Assembly (NCBI RefSeq): GCF_022227845.1 | Contig: NZ_JAJNQN010000007.1 | Location: 1 to 64,000, forward strand | Direction: 5' to 3' | Length of the DNA: 64,000 nt | From: Ectothiorhodospira lacustris | Lineage (GTDB): Bacteria > Pseudomonadota > Gammaproteobacteria > Ectothiorhodospirales > Ectothiorhodospiraceae | Made by a program: the position numbers and the translations under genes | Notes under the pieces: generated by a model | Database searches by the model: none | Told to the model about the DNA's origin: nothing | The model's input: only the letters and a program-made list of their open reading frames with translations | Part shown: positions 41,716-51,011 of the stretch, piece after piece | Numbering within the stretch: the stretch's first letter is position 1 | Layout: every line of letters begins with the position of its first letter

Positions 41716-42018
41716 GTGACCCGTCCCAATCTCCACCCCGACGCCGCCAACGCCCGCTACATCAGCTTCAAGGACCTGGACTGTGACGGCAACGCCCGCA
41801 TGGTCATGAGCCTGATCGAGGAGTACACCGCCGATCCGGCCCAGCAGTCCCCCTTCTGGGATTATTTCCTGGGCAAGCGCAATCCCAAGTCCGGACCCAA
41901 GCCGGATGATCTGTTTCTCATCCATGCCAACATCAATCAGATCCGGGAATTGTTCGAGGAATGCGGTGATGAGGACACCCAGGCCCTGCTCACCTGGGTG
42001 GAGGAGGCCTGCTGCTGA
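41716..42018 (+). CDS. cowN: CowN-like nitrogenase-sustaining protein
   Basis: A 100-residue protein matching the CowN family as I know it: ARYISFKDLDCDGNARMVMSL near the start, FWDYFLGKRN in the middle, and PDDLFLIHANINQIRELFEECGDEDTQALL, ending with the family's Glu-Glu-x-Cys-Cys type terminus (VEEACC). CowN protects nitrogenase from carbon monoxide and sustains N2-dependent growth in Rhodospirillum and relatives. The start is GTG with AAGGAG eight bases upstream. It has its own sigma-54 promoter with NifA and IHF sites, independent support for a nitrogen-fixation role. The nif genes themselves are not in the window. Convergent with ybiT, eight bases away. Confidence 0.88.
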   Translation: MTRPNLHPDAANARYISFKDLDCDGNARMVMSLIEEYTADPAQQSPFWDYFLGKRNPKSGPKPDDLFLIHANINQIRELFEECGDEDTQALLTWVEEACC

Positions 42019-42026
42019 AGCAGCGC

Positions 42027-43616
42027 TTAGACCGCCACGCCCAAGTCACGCAGATAATCATCGTAGCTGCCGTTGAAATCGGTCACGCCGTTTTCGTTCA
42101 GCTCGATGATGCGTGTTGCCAGACTGGAGACGAACTCACGGTCATGGCTGACGAAAATCAGCGTGCCGGGGTAGTTCTCCAGGGCCAGGTTCAGCGCCTC
42201 GATCGATTCCATGTCCAGGTGGTTGGTCGGTTCGTCCATGATCATCACGTTGGGTTTTTGCAGGATCAGCTTGCCGAACAGCATGCGGCCCTGCTCGCCA
42301 CCGGAAATCACCTTGACCGATTTGAGGATGTCATCGTTGGAGAACAGCATGCGGCCCAGGGTGCCGCGCACCAATTGGTCGCCACCGAGGGTCCATTGCG
42401 CCATCCAGTCGATCAGGGTCTCGTCGTTCTTGAAATCATCGGCGTGTTCCTGGGCAAAATAGCCCAGATCAGCGCTTTCGGCCCATTTGACCGTGCCGGT
42501 CATCGGCGGCAGTTCATTCACCAGGGTGCGTAGCAGCGTCGTCTTGCCGATGCCGTTGGGGCCAATGATCGCAACGCGCTCACCGGCCTCAATGTGCAGA
42601 CTCAGGTTCTTGAACAGCGGCTCGCCGTCGAACCCCTGGCTGACCTTGTCGAGGATCACGGCTTGGCGATGCAACTTCTTGTACTGATCGAAGCGGATGA
42701 ACGGGCTGACCCGACTTGAGGGCTTGACCTCATCCAGCTGGATCTTCTCGATCTGCCGGGCGCGGCTGGTGGCCTGCTTGGATTTGGAGGCGTTGGCCGA
42801 AAAGCGGCTGACGAAGGTCTGCAACTCGGCAATCTGGGCCTTTTTCTTCGCGTTGTCGGACAGCAGGCGCTCGCGGGCCTGGGTGGCGGCCGTCATGTAT
42901 TCATCGTAGTTGCCGGGGAACAGGCGCAGTTCGCAAAAGTCCAGATCCGCCATGTGCGTGCAGACGCTGTTGAGAAAGTGGCGATCATGGGAAATGATGA
43001 TCATGGTGCTGTTACGCGAGGTCAGGATGCCTTCCAGCCAGCGGATGGTGTTGATGTCCAGGTGGTTGGTGGGCTCGTCCAGCAGCAGCACTTCCGGATC
43101 GGAAAACAGCGCCTGAGCCAGCAGGACGCGTAGCTTCCAGCCGGGTGCGATCTCGCTCATGGGCCCGTTGTGTTGCGCCAGCGGAATCCCCAGGCCGAGC
43201 AGCAGCTCGCCGGCACGGGCTTCGGCGGTATAGCCGTCCATTTCGGCAAATTCGGTCTCCAGTTCGGCCACCTTCATGCCGTCTTCCTCGCTCATCTCCG
43301 CCAGGGAATAGATGCGGTCGCGCTCGGCACGCGTCTTCCACAGCGCCTCGTGACCCATGATCACGGTGTCCAGCACGCTGTGCTTCTCATAGGCGAACTG
43401 GTCCTGGCGCAGCTTGCCCAGGCGCACATTGGGCTCGAGCATCACCTGGCCGCTGGAAGGCTCGAGATCGCCCCCCAGGATCTTCATGAAGGTGGACTTG
43501 CCCGAGCCGTTGGCGCCGATCAGGCCGTAGCGGTTACCCCCGCCGAACTTGACGGATACGTTTTCGAAGAGGGGCTTGGCCCCGAACTGCATGGTGATAT
43601 TGGCGGTGGAGATCAA
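42027..43616 (-). CDS. ybiT: ABC-F ATPase YbiT
   Basis: A 529-residue soluble ABC-F protein with two ATPase modules. First module: Walker [16 protein letters not shown] and Walker [19 protein letters not shown]. Second: [30 protein letters not shown] and [17 protein letters not shown]. The linker ([19 protein letters not shown]) is the P-site tRNA-interaction motif. Length and sequence follow E. coli YbiT closely. The start is probably a TTG at 43616, giving [16 protein letters not shown] after the initiator, with AGGA seven bases upstream; an in-frame ATG at 43688 would add 24 non-conserved residues. ABC-F proteins act on stalled ribosomes. Confidence 0.92.
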   Translation of the reverse strand: MISTANITMQFGAKPLFENVSVKFGGGNRYGLIGANGSGKSTFMKILGGDLEPSSGQVMLEPNVRLGKLRQDQFAYEKHSVLDTVIMGHEALWKTRAERDRIYSLAEMSEEDGMKVAELETEFAEMDGYTAEARAGELLLGLGIPLAQHNGPMSEIAPGWKLRVLLAQALFSDPEVLLLDEPTNHLDINTIRWLEGILTSRNSTMIIISHDRHFLNSVCTHMADLDFCELRLFPGNYDEYMTAATQARERLLSDNAKKKAQIAELQTFVSRFSANASKSKQATSRARQIEKIQLDEVKPSSRVSPFIRFDQYKKLHRQAVILDKVSQGFDGEPLFKNLSLHIEAGERVAIIGPNGIGKTTLLRTLVNELPPMTGTVKWAESADLGYFAQEHADDFKNDETLIDWMAQWTLGGDQLVRGTLGRMLFSNDDILKSVKVISGGEQGRMLFGKLILQKPNVMIMDEPTNHLDMESIEALNLALENYPGTLIFVSHDREFVSSLATRIIELNENGVTDFNGSYDDYLRDLGVAV

Positions 43617-43706
43617 AAGAATGTCCTGCGGGAAAAGGATGGTGTCGTCGCCGAACGGCGATGAGGGCCCGAAAACCGGACCGAGCATGGTACGGGCTCC
43701 GGCCCG

Positions 43707-45395
43707 TTATTGACAGGGTGCAAGCGACCGACTTTCAGATGAAGCAGTGCCGACCCCGCGCGGGTCGGCGGCGGCCTCAAAACGACCGTCCGGCTCGACG
43801 ATGACTACCTGAAGATTGCCCCAGGGTCGGGAACGGGCCTCCAGTGCGTGTCCCTTGGCCTGCAGGGAGGTCTTCAGGTCATCATCCAGGGCATCGGGCT
43901 CATGCTCGATATGATCCGGCAGGTACTGGTGATGGAAGCGAGGTAACGACGCCAGTCGTTCCGCATCCGCCCCCTTGTGAAACTCCAGCGCCGCGAGCAT
44001 CACCATGGTGATGATGCGGCTGCCGCCGGGTGTGCCCAGGGCGGCAATACGCCCGTCCATCTCCAGGAAGGTGGGTGACATGCTCGACAGCATGCGCTTG
44101 CCCGGCTCGATGCGGTTGGCCATGGACTGCATCAGGCCATAGGCATTGGGTGCCCCCGGCGCGGCCGTGAAGTCATCCATGTGGTTGTTGAGCACCACAC
44201 CGGTGCCGGCGGGCATGAAGCCGGAGCCGAAGGGGTAGTTGAGGGACAAAGTGGCCGACACCCGGTTACCCCGGGCATCGATGATGGAAAAATGCGTGGT
44301 GTCCTCGCCACCCGGGACATCCGTTACCCCCGGCAATTGATCACTGGGCCGGGCACGGCGCGGGTGGATGGTGGCGGCCAGACCGGCGGCGTAATGCGGA
44401 TCGGTCAGACGCTCCACGGGCACCGGCACAAAGTCCGTGTCGCCCAGGTAGCGGGCGCGGTCATGATAGGCCAGGCGCATGGCCTCCACCTGATGATGCA
44501 CGCGGGCAGCGTCATCCCCGGCATCCGGATCCACATGGGCCAACACCTGCAGTGCCTGGGCCAGGGCGATGCCACCGGAGGAAGGCGGCGGCGCCGACAC
44601 CACCCGCATGCCCCGGTAGCCGAAGGTCACCGGTTCGCGCTCCACCACCTGATAGCTCGACAGGTCCTCTTCGGTCCAGATCCCCCCGGCCTCGTCCATG
44701 GCCTGGATGAGCCGCTCGGCCACGGGTCCCCTGTAGAATCCGTCACGTCCCGATTCCGCCAGTCGCTCCAGGGTCAGGGCCAGATCCGGCTGACGGATCA
44801 CGAAGCCTTCTTCCGGGACCTCGCCACCATCCAGAAAGACCGCCGCTGCCTCGGGCCACTCCCGCAGCGTGTCTCGGCGAAAGGATGTCAGCCGATGATA
44901 GATCGGGTCCACCGGAAACCCTTCCCGGGCCAGACGGATGGAGGGTTCCAGCAATACCGACAGGGGCAGCGCACCGTATTTCCGCGCGATATGGTCAACG
45001 GCATCGGGCGTACCGGGAATGGCGGCCGCCAAGGGGCCGTTCATCACCCGGTCACGGTTCACTTCGCCTTCATCGTCCATGAACATGTCGGAGCGGGCCG
45101 CCAACGGCGCCCGCTCCCGGGCATCCACCATGATCTGACGCCCCGTCTCGCCCTCATGCAACAACCAGAAACCGCCCCCGCCCAGACCGGATCCGTAAGG
45201 CTCCACCACCGCCAGTACCGCCCCCACGGCCACGGCGGCGTCGAAGGCGTTCCCTCCCCGGGCCAGTATCTCCAGGGCGGCTTCGGTGGCCAGGGGATGG
45301 GGGGTGGCAACACCATGGGGAGGTGGATCCGCCGCCAAAGGCCCTGCCATGCACAGGCCCATCAGGAGAATCAGACATCGGATCGAACGAAACAT
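43707..45395 (-). CDS. ggt: Gamma-glutamyltransferase
   Basis: A 562-residue periplasmic Ntn hydrolase with a signal peptide (CLILLMGLCMAGPLAA). The pro-enzyme would self-cleave before the catalytic Thr in GGEDTTHFSIIDARGN, separating large and small subunits. YGSGLGGGGFWLLHEG, GPLAAAIPGTPDAVDHI, NNHMDDF and the glycine loop LGTPGGSRIITMVMLA are family features. It hydrolyses or transfers the gamma-glutamyl group of glutathione. GGAGGAG precedes the ATG at 45395; the frame extends to 45461. It lies downstream of the LysR gene on the same strand. Confidence 0.93.
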   Translation of the reverse strand: MFRSIRCLILLMGLCMAGPLAADPPPHGVATPHPLATEAALEILARGGNAFDAAVAVGAVLAVVEPYGSGLGGGGFWLLHEGETGRQIMVDARERAPLAARSDMFMDDEGEVNRDRVMNGPLAAAIPGTPDAVDHIARKYGALPLSVLLEPSIRLAREGFPVDPIYHRLTSFRRDTLREWPEAAAVFLDGGEVPEEGFVIRQPDLALTLERLAESGRDGFYRGPVAERLIQAMDEAGGIWTEEDLSSYQVVEREPVTFGYRGMRVVSAPPPSSGGIALAQALQVLAHVDPDAGDDAARVHHQVEAMRLAYHDRARYLGDTDFVPVPVERLTDPHYAAGLAATIHPRRARPSDQLPGVTDVPGGEDTTHFSIIDARGNRVSATLSLNYPFGSGFMPAGTGVVLNNHMDDFTAAPGAPNAYGLMQSMANRIEPGKRMLSSMSPTFLEMDGRIAALGTPGGSRIITMVMLAALEFHKGADAERLASLPRFHHQYLPDHIEHEPDALDDDLKTSLQAKGHALEARSRPWGNLQVVIVEPDGRFEAAADPRGVGTASSESRSLAPCQ

Positions 45396-45487
45396 GGGGG
45401 GCTCCTCCGGGGTGATTCGGGGGGCTGGCGTCGGTCGGCATAGACAGGATAATCGAATCAACGATGTCGATCAGACGAACGAGCCCC

Positions 45488-46402
45488 CTACACCCCGTCT
45501 TCAAACCGCGCCACCAGAAAATCGATCAGCGCCCGCACCCGGGGCGGCAGCCAGCGTCGGTCGGCATACACGGCATATACGGTCAGTGTCGGCGCTTGCC
45601 AGGCATCCAGGCAGGTGACCAGTCGGCCCCGCGCCAGGGCATCGGCAGCCAGGAAGCGAGGCATCAGCACCAAGCCCAATTCGGCCTCGGCGGCGGCCAC
45701 CAGCATCTCGCCGTTGTCCGACCGCACCGAACCGTGCACCCGGACCACCTGCTCATCCCCGTCGTGGCAAAACCGCCAGTCATGGCCGGCGGGATCGTTG
45801 GTGTACACCAGACATTCATGATCCGACAGATCGCGAGGATGGGCGGGGGAGCCCCGTTCCCGCAGATAGCCGGGACCGGCGCACAGCACCAGGTCCACCG
45901 TGGCCAGCGGCCGGGCCACCAGGGTGGGATTGAGCTGGGAAGCGACACGGATCGCCAGATCGAACCCATCCTCCACCAGGTTCACGATACGGTCGTTGAA
46001 GGTCACATCCAGTGACACCTGGGGATGTTGCCGTTTGAACTCGGCCAGGGCCGGCGCCAGATGACGAATCCCGAAACTGACCGGCGCCGAAAGACGCAGA
46101 CGGCCCCGCACCGTGTCGGTTTCCAGGGCCAGGTCCTGCTCGGCCTCGTCCACCAGTTGCAGAATGCGCACCGCCCGCGGATAAAAGGCGCTGCCCGCCT
46201 CCGTGAGGGACTGGCGGCGGGTGGTGCGCTGCAGAAGCCGGGTACCCAGATGGCGCTCCAGCTTGCTCACATAACGACTGGGCTGCCCTCGGGCCAGGCA
46301 CAGCCGCTCCGAAGCGGCGCTGAAGCCGTCGCACTCCACCACGGTCACGAAGACCCGCAGGGCGCGTACAAGGTCAAAGTCCGGCAGATTGATGTTTTTC
46401 AT
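45488..46402 (-). CDS. LysR-family transcriptional regulator
   Basis: A 304-residue LysR regulator. The N-terminal winged helix reads VRALRVFVTVVECDGFSAASERL, then SRYVSKLERHLGTRLLQRTTRR. The effector domain (90-300) contains GRLRLSAPVSFGIRHLAPAL. It resembles the CrgA/AaeR subgroup. It is divergent from wrbA with 88 bases between, so wrbA is the likeliest target; the ggt gene follows downstream. The inducer is unknown. Confidence 0.9.
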   Translation of the reverse strand: MKNINLPDFDLVRALRVFVTVVECDGFSAASERLCLARGQPSRYVSKLERHLGTRLLQRTTRRQSLTEAGSAFYPRAVRILQLVDEAEQDLALETDTVRGRLRLSAPVSFGIRHLAPALAEFKRQHPQVSLDVTFNDRIVNLVEDGFDLAIRVASQLNPTLVARPLATVDLVLCAGPGYLRERGSPAHPRDLSDHECLVYTNDPAGHDWRFCHDGDEQVVRVHGSVRSDNGEMLVAAAEAELGLVLMPRFLAADALARGRLVTCLDAWQAPTLTVYAVYADRRWLPPRVRALIDFLVARFEDGV

Positions 46403-46490
46403 GCATTGATATTATGCCGATAGCCGGGTTTATCAAGCACAGTAGAAGGGCTCCAATCAAAGCACACATCCCTCTTTCAAGGAGATCACC

Positions 46491-47090
46491 ATGAGCAAGG
46501 TCCTGGTCCTGTATTACTCCATGTACGGTCACGTCGAGACCCTGGCCCGGGCCGTTGCCGAAGGGGCGCGCAGCGTGGAAGGCACCGTCGTGGACATCAA
46601 GCGTGTGCCGGAGCTGATGAGCGAGGAAGATGCCCGCAAGGCCGGTGCCAGGCTGGATCAGTCGGCCCCCATCGCCCAGCCCGACGAACTGGCGGATTAC
46701 GACGCCGTGATCTTCGGCACCCCGACCCGCTTCGGCAACATGGCCTCCCAGATGCGCAGCTTCCTGGATCGCACCGGCGGCCTGTGGGTCCAGGGCAAGC
46801 TGGTGGGCAAGGTGGGCAGCGTGTTCACGTCCACCGGCACCGGCGGCGGCGGTGAAACCACCATCACCTCCTTCTGGCATACCCTGGCCCATCACGGCAT
46901 GGTGATCGTCGGCGTCCCCTATGCGATACCGGAAACCACCGACATTTCCGAAGTCCGGGGCGGCAGCCCCTACGGCGCCGCTACCATCGCCGGCAGCGAC
47001 GGCAGCCGCCAACCCAGTGAGAAGGAACTGACGATTGCGCGGCTGCAGGGTAGCCACGTGGCGCGGATCGCGGGCAAGCTGGGGGGCTGA
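46491..47090 (+). CDS. wrbA: NAD(P)H:quinone oxidoreductase WrbA
   Basis: A 199-residue flavodoxin-like protein. The FMN phosphate loop is [38 protein letters not shown] and [26 protein letters not shown] complete the FMN site, and [20 protein letters not shown] is the WrbA signature region. It reduces quinones by two electrons and protects against redox stress. An AAGGAG lies seven bases before the ATG. Divergent from a LysR gene. Confidence 0.95.
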   Translation: MSKVLVLYYSMYGHVETLARAVAEGARSVEGTVVDIKRVPELMSEEDARKAGARLDQSAPIAQPDELADYDAVIFGTPTRFGNMASQMRSFLDRTGGLWVQGKLVGKVGSVFTSTGTGGGGETTITSFWHTLAHHGMVIVGVPYAIPETTDISEVRGGSPYGAATIAGSDGSRQPSEKELTIARLQGSHVARIAGKLGG

Positions 47091-47197
47091 GAATCATGGG
47101 CCGCCGGAGCCGAGCCGGCCGCACCACATGGAATTCATGCGGCCATCCTCCGGCGAGCCATCCCGTCAGCGATTCCCGGAAACATGGGCTCAACTGA

Positions 47198-47288
47198 GAC
47201 GCGCATCCCTGCGCGCCTGTCCGAAATGCGCAGTAACCGGCCAGGAGGTCTAGATCGTGACACGCATCCCTGCGCGCTTGTCCGAAAT
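47198..47288. repeat. Two-copy 30-base direct repeat upstream of the chemosensory operon
   Basis: The 313-base gap 47091-47403 contains no gene. Copies at 47198-47227 and 47259-47288 share GCATCCCTGCGCGC and TGTCCGAAAT with two differences over 30 bases and a 61-base period. Each contains an imperfect GCGCA/TGCGC inverted core. They could be an intergenic repeat or regulator sites for the operon that begins at 47404. Confidence 0.65.
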
Positions 47289-47403
47289 CCTTTCGCGGCC
47301 ATCCAGAATCCCGCCTTGCTGCCGATACCAGGTCTAGAATCAGGTGAGCGTCGCTGCATTCGCCCCCCCTCTTTTGATTGGTCACCCAGTCCAGGAACGC
47401 GCC

Positions 47404-49326
47404 ATGGCCCTCGTGAAAAAGACTCCCGGCACCTCGCCCTCATCCGCCGGCGGTGAGGATGCCCGCACCCATGCCGCCGCGGCCCGCGACGCAGAAGCCC
47501 AGCGCAAACGCGCTCGCACCCTGGCGAAGCAACAGCAGGCCGCCGAGCGCATCGCCTCCGCCACCGCCCAGCTGGCCTCCGGCATCAATGAGGCCGCCTC
47601 CGCCGCCGAAGAACTCAAACGTGCCTCCGATCAGATCGCTTCCGGCGCCGAGGAGGCCTCCGGTGCCGCCCAGGAATCCCTCACCGCCTTCAAGCAAGTC
47701 ACGCAGGCCCTGAACCGTCAGCTGGAAAACGCCAACAGCGCCCAAACCAGGGTGGAGACCCTCAAGGAGCTGGTCACGGGGGTCAGCGGCGAGATCGCCG
47801 GCTTCATCACCAATGTGGGGGTGAGCGCCCAGCGTCAGGGTGAGTCGGTGAAGATGGTCAGAGAACTGGAGCAACAGGCGGCCAACATCGGTGATATCGT
47901 CAAGGCCGTGGCCCGCATCGCCGATCAGACCAACCTGCTGGCCCTCAATGCCGCCATTGAGGCAGCCCGGGCCGGCAAGCACGGCAAGGGTTTTGCCGTG
48001 GTCGCCGACGAGGTTCGCACCCTGGCGGAAACCTCGGAGAAGAGCGCCAAGCAGATCCAGGATCTGGTCGCCCAGATACAGAACGACGTCAAGCAGATCT
48101 CCGAAGGCATCAACACTTCCGCCGGCAAGGTCGGGCAGGAAGTGGAAAACGGCAAGCAGATCACCCAGCAACTGGACCGAATCCGCGATGACACCGCCTT
48201 GATCACCAATGGCATTCAGGAAATCGCCACCGGCGCACAGCAGTCCGAGACCGCCGCCAGGCAGGCCCTGAAAGGCACCGAAGAGATCGCCACCGCCGCC
48301 GAGGAGCAATCCGCCGCCGCCGAAGAATCCGCCAAGACCGTGGCGGAACAGACCCAGGCACTGGGTGAATGCGAGCAGGCAGCCCAGAGCCTGTCCGAAC
48401 TGGCGGAAGAACTGCGCAGCTCCACCGACATCAGCAAGAGCGCCGAAGAAGTGGCCTCGGCCGCGGAACAGCTGTCGTCGGCGGTACAGGAGATCAACCG
48501 GTCCGGAGCGCAGGTCATGGCGGCCCTGGACCAGATCCGCAAGAGTGCCCAGCTGCAGTCCTCCGCCACCGAGGAATCCGCCGCCGCCGTAAACCAGATC
48601 GAAAAAGGGCTGGAGGTTGCCCAGCACCGGGCGACGAGCGCGGATGAGAATATCCGCAACATCACACAGCTGCTCAAGTCCAACCAGGACGGCATGGAAA
48701 ACCTCATCCGAGGCGTTGCGGAATCCGCTGATGCGTCCCGGGAAAGCCTGCGCCAAATCAAGAACCTGGAACTGATCTCACGGCGTATCGACAAGATCGT
48801 GGATGCCATCACCACCGTTTCCATCCAGACCAACATGCTGGCGGTCAACGGCTCCATCGAAGCCGCCCGCGCCGGCGAATTCGGCAAGGGTTTCGTGGTG
48901 GTGGCCACGGATATCCGCAACCTGGCCCATGACTCGGCGGAGAACGCCGATCGCATCAAGGACCTGGTGAAGGCAGTACAGGATCAGATCGATACCGTCT
49001 GGCGAGACCTGGAAGAAAACATCAATACCGCCAATGTCGAGGCCGAGAAGGCCAGGTCCATCACCCAGGGCCTGCAGACGGCAACAACCGACGTGGCCAC
49101 GGTGCAGAAAAATGCGCTGGAGGTACTCAATGCCGCCACCGAGATTGCCACCGCCATCGGCCAGGTGAAAACCGGTGTCGAACAGATCGCCGCCGCCGCC
49201 GAAGAAGCGGAGAAGGCCTCCGCCGAAGCGGCCTCGGCTGCCGGTCAGCAGGCACAGGGCGCCGAGGAACTGGCGGCGGCCATCGAAGAGATTGCCTCTT
49301 TGGCCGATGAACTGCAGAGCGCCTGA
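47404..49326 (+). CDS. Soluble methyl-accepting chemotaxis protein with two tandem signalling domains
   Basis: A 640-residue protein with no membrane segment and no recognisable sensor domain. It contains two complete receptor hairpin tips: [20 protein letters not shown] (about 172-191) and [20 protein letters not shown] (about 472-491), exactly 300 residues apart. Each is followed by the [11 protein letters not shown] or [11 protein letters not shown] return helix. Alanine/glutamate-rich coiled coil fills the rest, with several EE/QE pairs ([26 protein letters not shown]) that look like methylation sites. One chain could thus make both halves of a receptor dimer or an end-to-end double hairpin. 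AGGAA precedes the ATG at 47404. It is the first gene of the operon, which also encodes CheR and CheB. Confidence 0.9.
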   Translation: MALVKKTPGTSPSSAGGEDARTHAAAARDAEAQRKRARTLAKQQQAAERIASATAQLASGINEAASAAEELKRASDQIASGAEEASGAAQESLTAFKQVTQALNRQLENANSAQTRVETLKELVTGVSGEIAGFITNVGVSAQRQGESVKMVRELEQQAANIGDIVKAVARIADQTNLLALNAAIEAARAGKHGKGFAVVADEVRTLAETSEKSAKQIQDLVAQIQNDVKQISEGINTSAGKVGQEVENGKQITQQLDRIRDDTALITNGIQEIATGAQQSETAARQALKGTEEIATAAEEQSAAAEESAKTVAEQTQALGECEQAAQSLSELAEELRSSTDISKSAEEVASAAEQLSSAVQEINRSGAQVMAALDQIRKSAQLQSSATEESAAAVNQIEKGLEVAQHRATSADENIRNITQLLKSNQDGMENLIRGVAESADASRESLRQIKNLELISRRIDKIVDAITTVSIQTNMLAVNGSIEAARAGEFGKGFVVVATDIRNLAHDSAENADRIKDLVKAVQDQIDTVWRDLEENINTANVEAEKARSITQGLQTATTDVATVQKNALEVLNAATEIATAIGQVKTGVEQIAAAAEEAEKASAEAASAAGQQAQGAEELAAAIEEIASLADELQSA

Positions 49327-49355
49327 CCTCAGCCACCGTATTGCGGGAGATCGTC

Positions 49356-50945
49356 ATGACCAACGAAACGGTCGCATCATCCCCCCCAGGCGGGGGTGAT
49401 ACTCAGTCACCGGACCCGGAGCACGAATCCGACGTCCGGCAGTTCGTGATCTTCATCTGCGGTAACGAGGTCTTCGGGGTGGACATGGCCCCGGTGCAGG
49501 AAATCATCCGCGTCCCTGAGGTGGTGCGGGTGCCGCTGGGCCCAGCCACCCTGGAAGGGCTGGCCAATTTGCGCGGCAAGGTGTTGCCCATCATCAGTCT
49601 GCGCCGCCTGTTCGGCCTTGAGGAACGGGACAGCGACGATGCCTCCCGTGCCCTGGTGATCGACCTGGGCCAGCCGCTGGGATTCGTCGTCGACCGGGTC
49701 AGCAGCGTGGTGGCGGTGGAACCGGAACAGATCGAGGATATCACCGACCTGAGCACGACGGTGAATACCGAGATGCTGGCAGGCCTGCTCAAGGGCGTGG
49801 GCGGCTTTCCCATGGTCATGGTGATGGATTTCGAGCGTCTGATCAGCGCGGAATTTGCCGAGATCGCCCGCATGGCCCGAAACACCGCGGCCCGGGCCCT
49901 GGCCCAGGAACAAAACGGCGATGAGGACGATAACGAGGATGCTCTGGACGAACTCCAGCTGGTCAGCTTCGAAGTGGCGGAACAGGAGTACGCCATCCCC
50001 ATCGAGCATACCCAGGAGATCGTCCAGTTCCCCGAGCATGTGGTGAAGGTGCCCCGCTCCGAGGCCCACGTACTGGGGGTGATGACCCTGCGCAACCGAC
50101 TGCTGCCTCTGGTCTCGCTGCGCTGCCTGTTCGAACTCCCCGTGCGCACCCCTGATGAGCACAGCCGCATCGTGGTGGTGCGACTGGGTACGGTAACCGT
50201 GGGACTGGTCATGGACAGTGTCAACGAAGTGCTGCGGGTGCCACTGGCCGCCGTGGAAGCCATGCCGGCCATGCTCGCCGGCAGCGGTGACATGGGGGAA
50301 ATCTCCCGGATCTGTCGCCTGGGACAGGATGGCAAACGCTTGGTCTCCATCATCGCCATCGAGCACCTGTTCCGGCACTCTTCCATTCAGGAGGCGGTCA
50401 GCACCGTGAAAAACATGCAAGAAGACGATCCGTCCGCGCCGGACGGCCAGGAAGAACAGGACGACGATGAAGAGCAGGTGGTGGTATTCCGTCTCGACAA
50501 GGAGGAATTCGGCGTCCCCATCAGCAGCGTGCAGGAGATCGTGCGGGTCCCCGATGAACTCACCCGGGTGCCCAAGGCGCCCACCTTCGTCGAGGGCGTC
50601 ATCAATCTGCGTGGCTCGGTGCTGCCGGTCATCGACCAGCGGCGCCGGCTGGGCCTGCCCCCCACCCCGCGCAACGACCGTCAGCGCATCATGGTCTTCC
50701 TGCTGGACGGCATGCGCACCGGCTTCATCGTCGATTCCGTGGCCGAGGTCCTCAAGATCCCTCGCGCCGCCATCGAACCCGCGCCGCAACTGTCCGTGGA
50801 GCAGGCCCGCCTGATCGCCCGGGTGGCCAATCTGGAGCAACACAAACGCCTGATTCAGTTGATCGACCCATCATGCCTGATTGCCCGGGAGCAGCGGGAA
50901 GCGCTCGCGACCCTGACGGATCACGAAAACGGCGAAAGCCCATAA
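49356..50945 (+). CDS. Triple-domain CheW scaffold
   Basis: A 529-residue protein with three CheW domains in series, at about 28-163, 200-340 and 373-510. Each repeats the pattern of a beta strand ending in FGV or AIP, a V/T-Q-E-I-(V/I) helix and an NLRG/TLRN strand: DMAPVQEIIRVPE, IEHTQEIVQFPE and ISSVQEIVRVPDE; LANLRGKVLPIISL, MTLRNRLLPLVSL and INLRGSVLPVIDQ. Acidic linkers (DEDDNEDALDE; EEQDDDEEQ) join domains 2 and 3. Ordinary CheW is about 160 residues. It probably cross-links several receptors and CheA in one chain. The ATG at 49356 follows GGGAG; 29 bases separate it from the receptor gene. Confidence 0.93.
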   Translation: MTNETVASSPPGGGDTQSPDPEHESDVRQFVIFICGNEVFGVDMAPVQEIIRVPEVVRVPLGPATLEGLANLRGKVLPIISLRRLFGLEERDSDDASRALVIDLGQPLGFVVDRVSSVVAVEPEQIEDITDLSTTVNTEMLAGLLKGVGGFPMVMVMDFERLISAEFAEIARMARNTAARALAQEQNGDEDDNEDALDELQLVSFEVAEQEYAIPIEHTQEIVQFPEHVVKVPRSEAHVLGVMTLRNRLLPLVSLRCLFELPVRTPDEHSRIVVVRLGTVTVGLVMDSVNEVLRVPLAAVEAMPAMLAGSGDMGEISRICRLGQDGKRLVSIIAIEHLFRHSSIQEAVSTVKNMQEDDPSAPDGQEEQDDDEEQVVVFRLDKEEFGVPISSVQEIVRVPDELTRVPKAPTFVEGVINLRGSVLPVIDQRRRLGLPPTPRNDRQRIMVFLLDGMRTGFIVDSVAEVLKIPRAAIEPAPQLSVEQARLIARVANLEQHKRLIQLIDPSCLIAREQREALATLTDHENGESP

Positions 50946-51011
50946 CAACAACCGGGCCAGGCCACGCCGGCACCGGCTTCACTTCAATGCCAACAGGACC
51001 CGGGGCGGACC

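Noticed and set aside
46403-46490. LysR operator in the wrbA/LysR divergent gap
   Set aside because: ATTGATATTATGCCGAT is only partly symmetrical and T-N11-A matches by chance are common in short A/T-rich gaps.
47302-47328. GCCGATAC before the chemosensory operon as a FliA (sigma-28) promoter
   Set aside because: The -10-like octamer is close, but there is no TAAA-type -35 at the required distance.
47135-47443. Minus-strand 102-codon frame in the gap before the chemosensory operon
   Set aside because: It runs through the two 30-base repeats, has an Arg/Gly-rich composition and no ribosome site.
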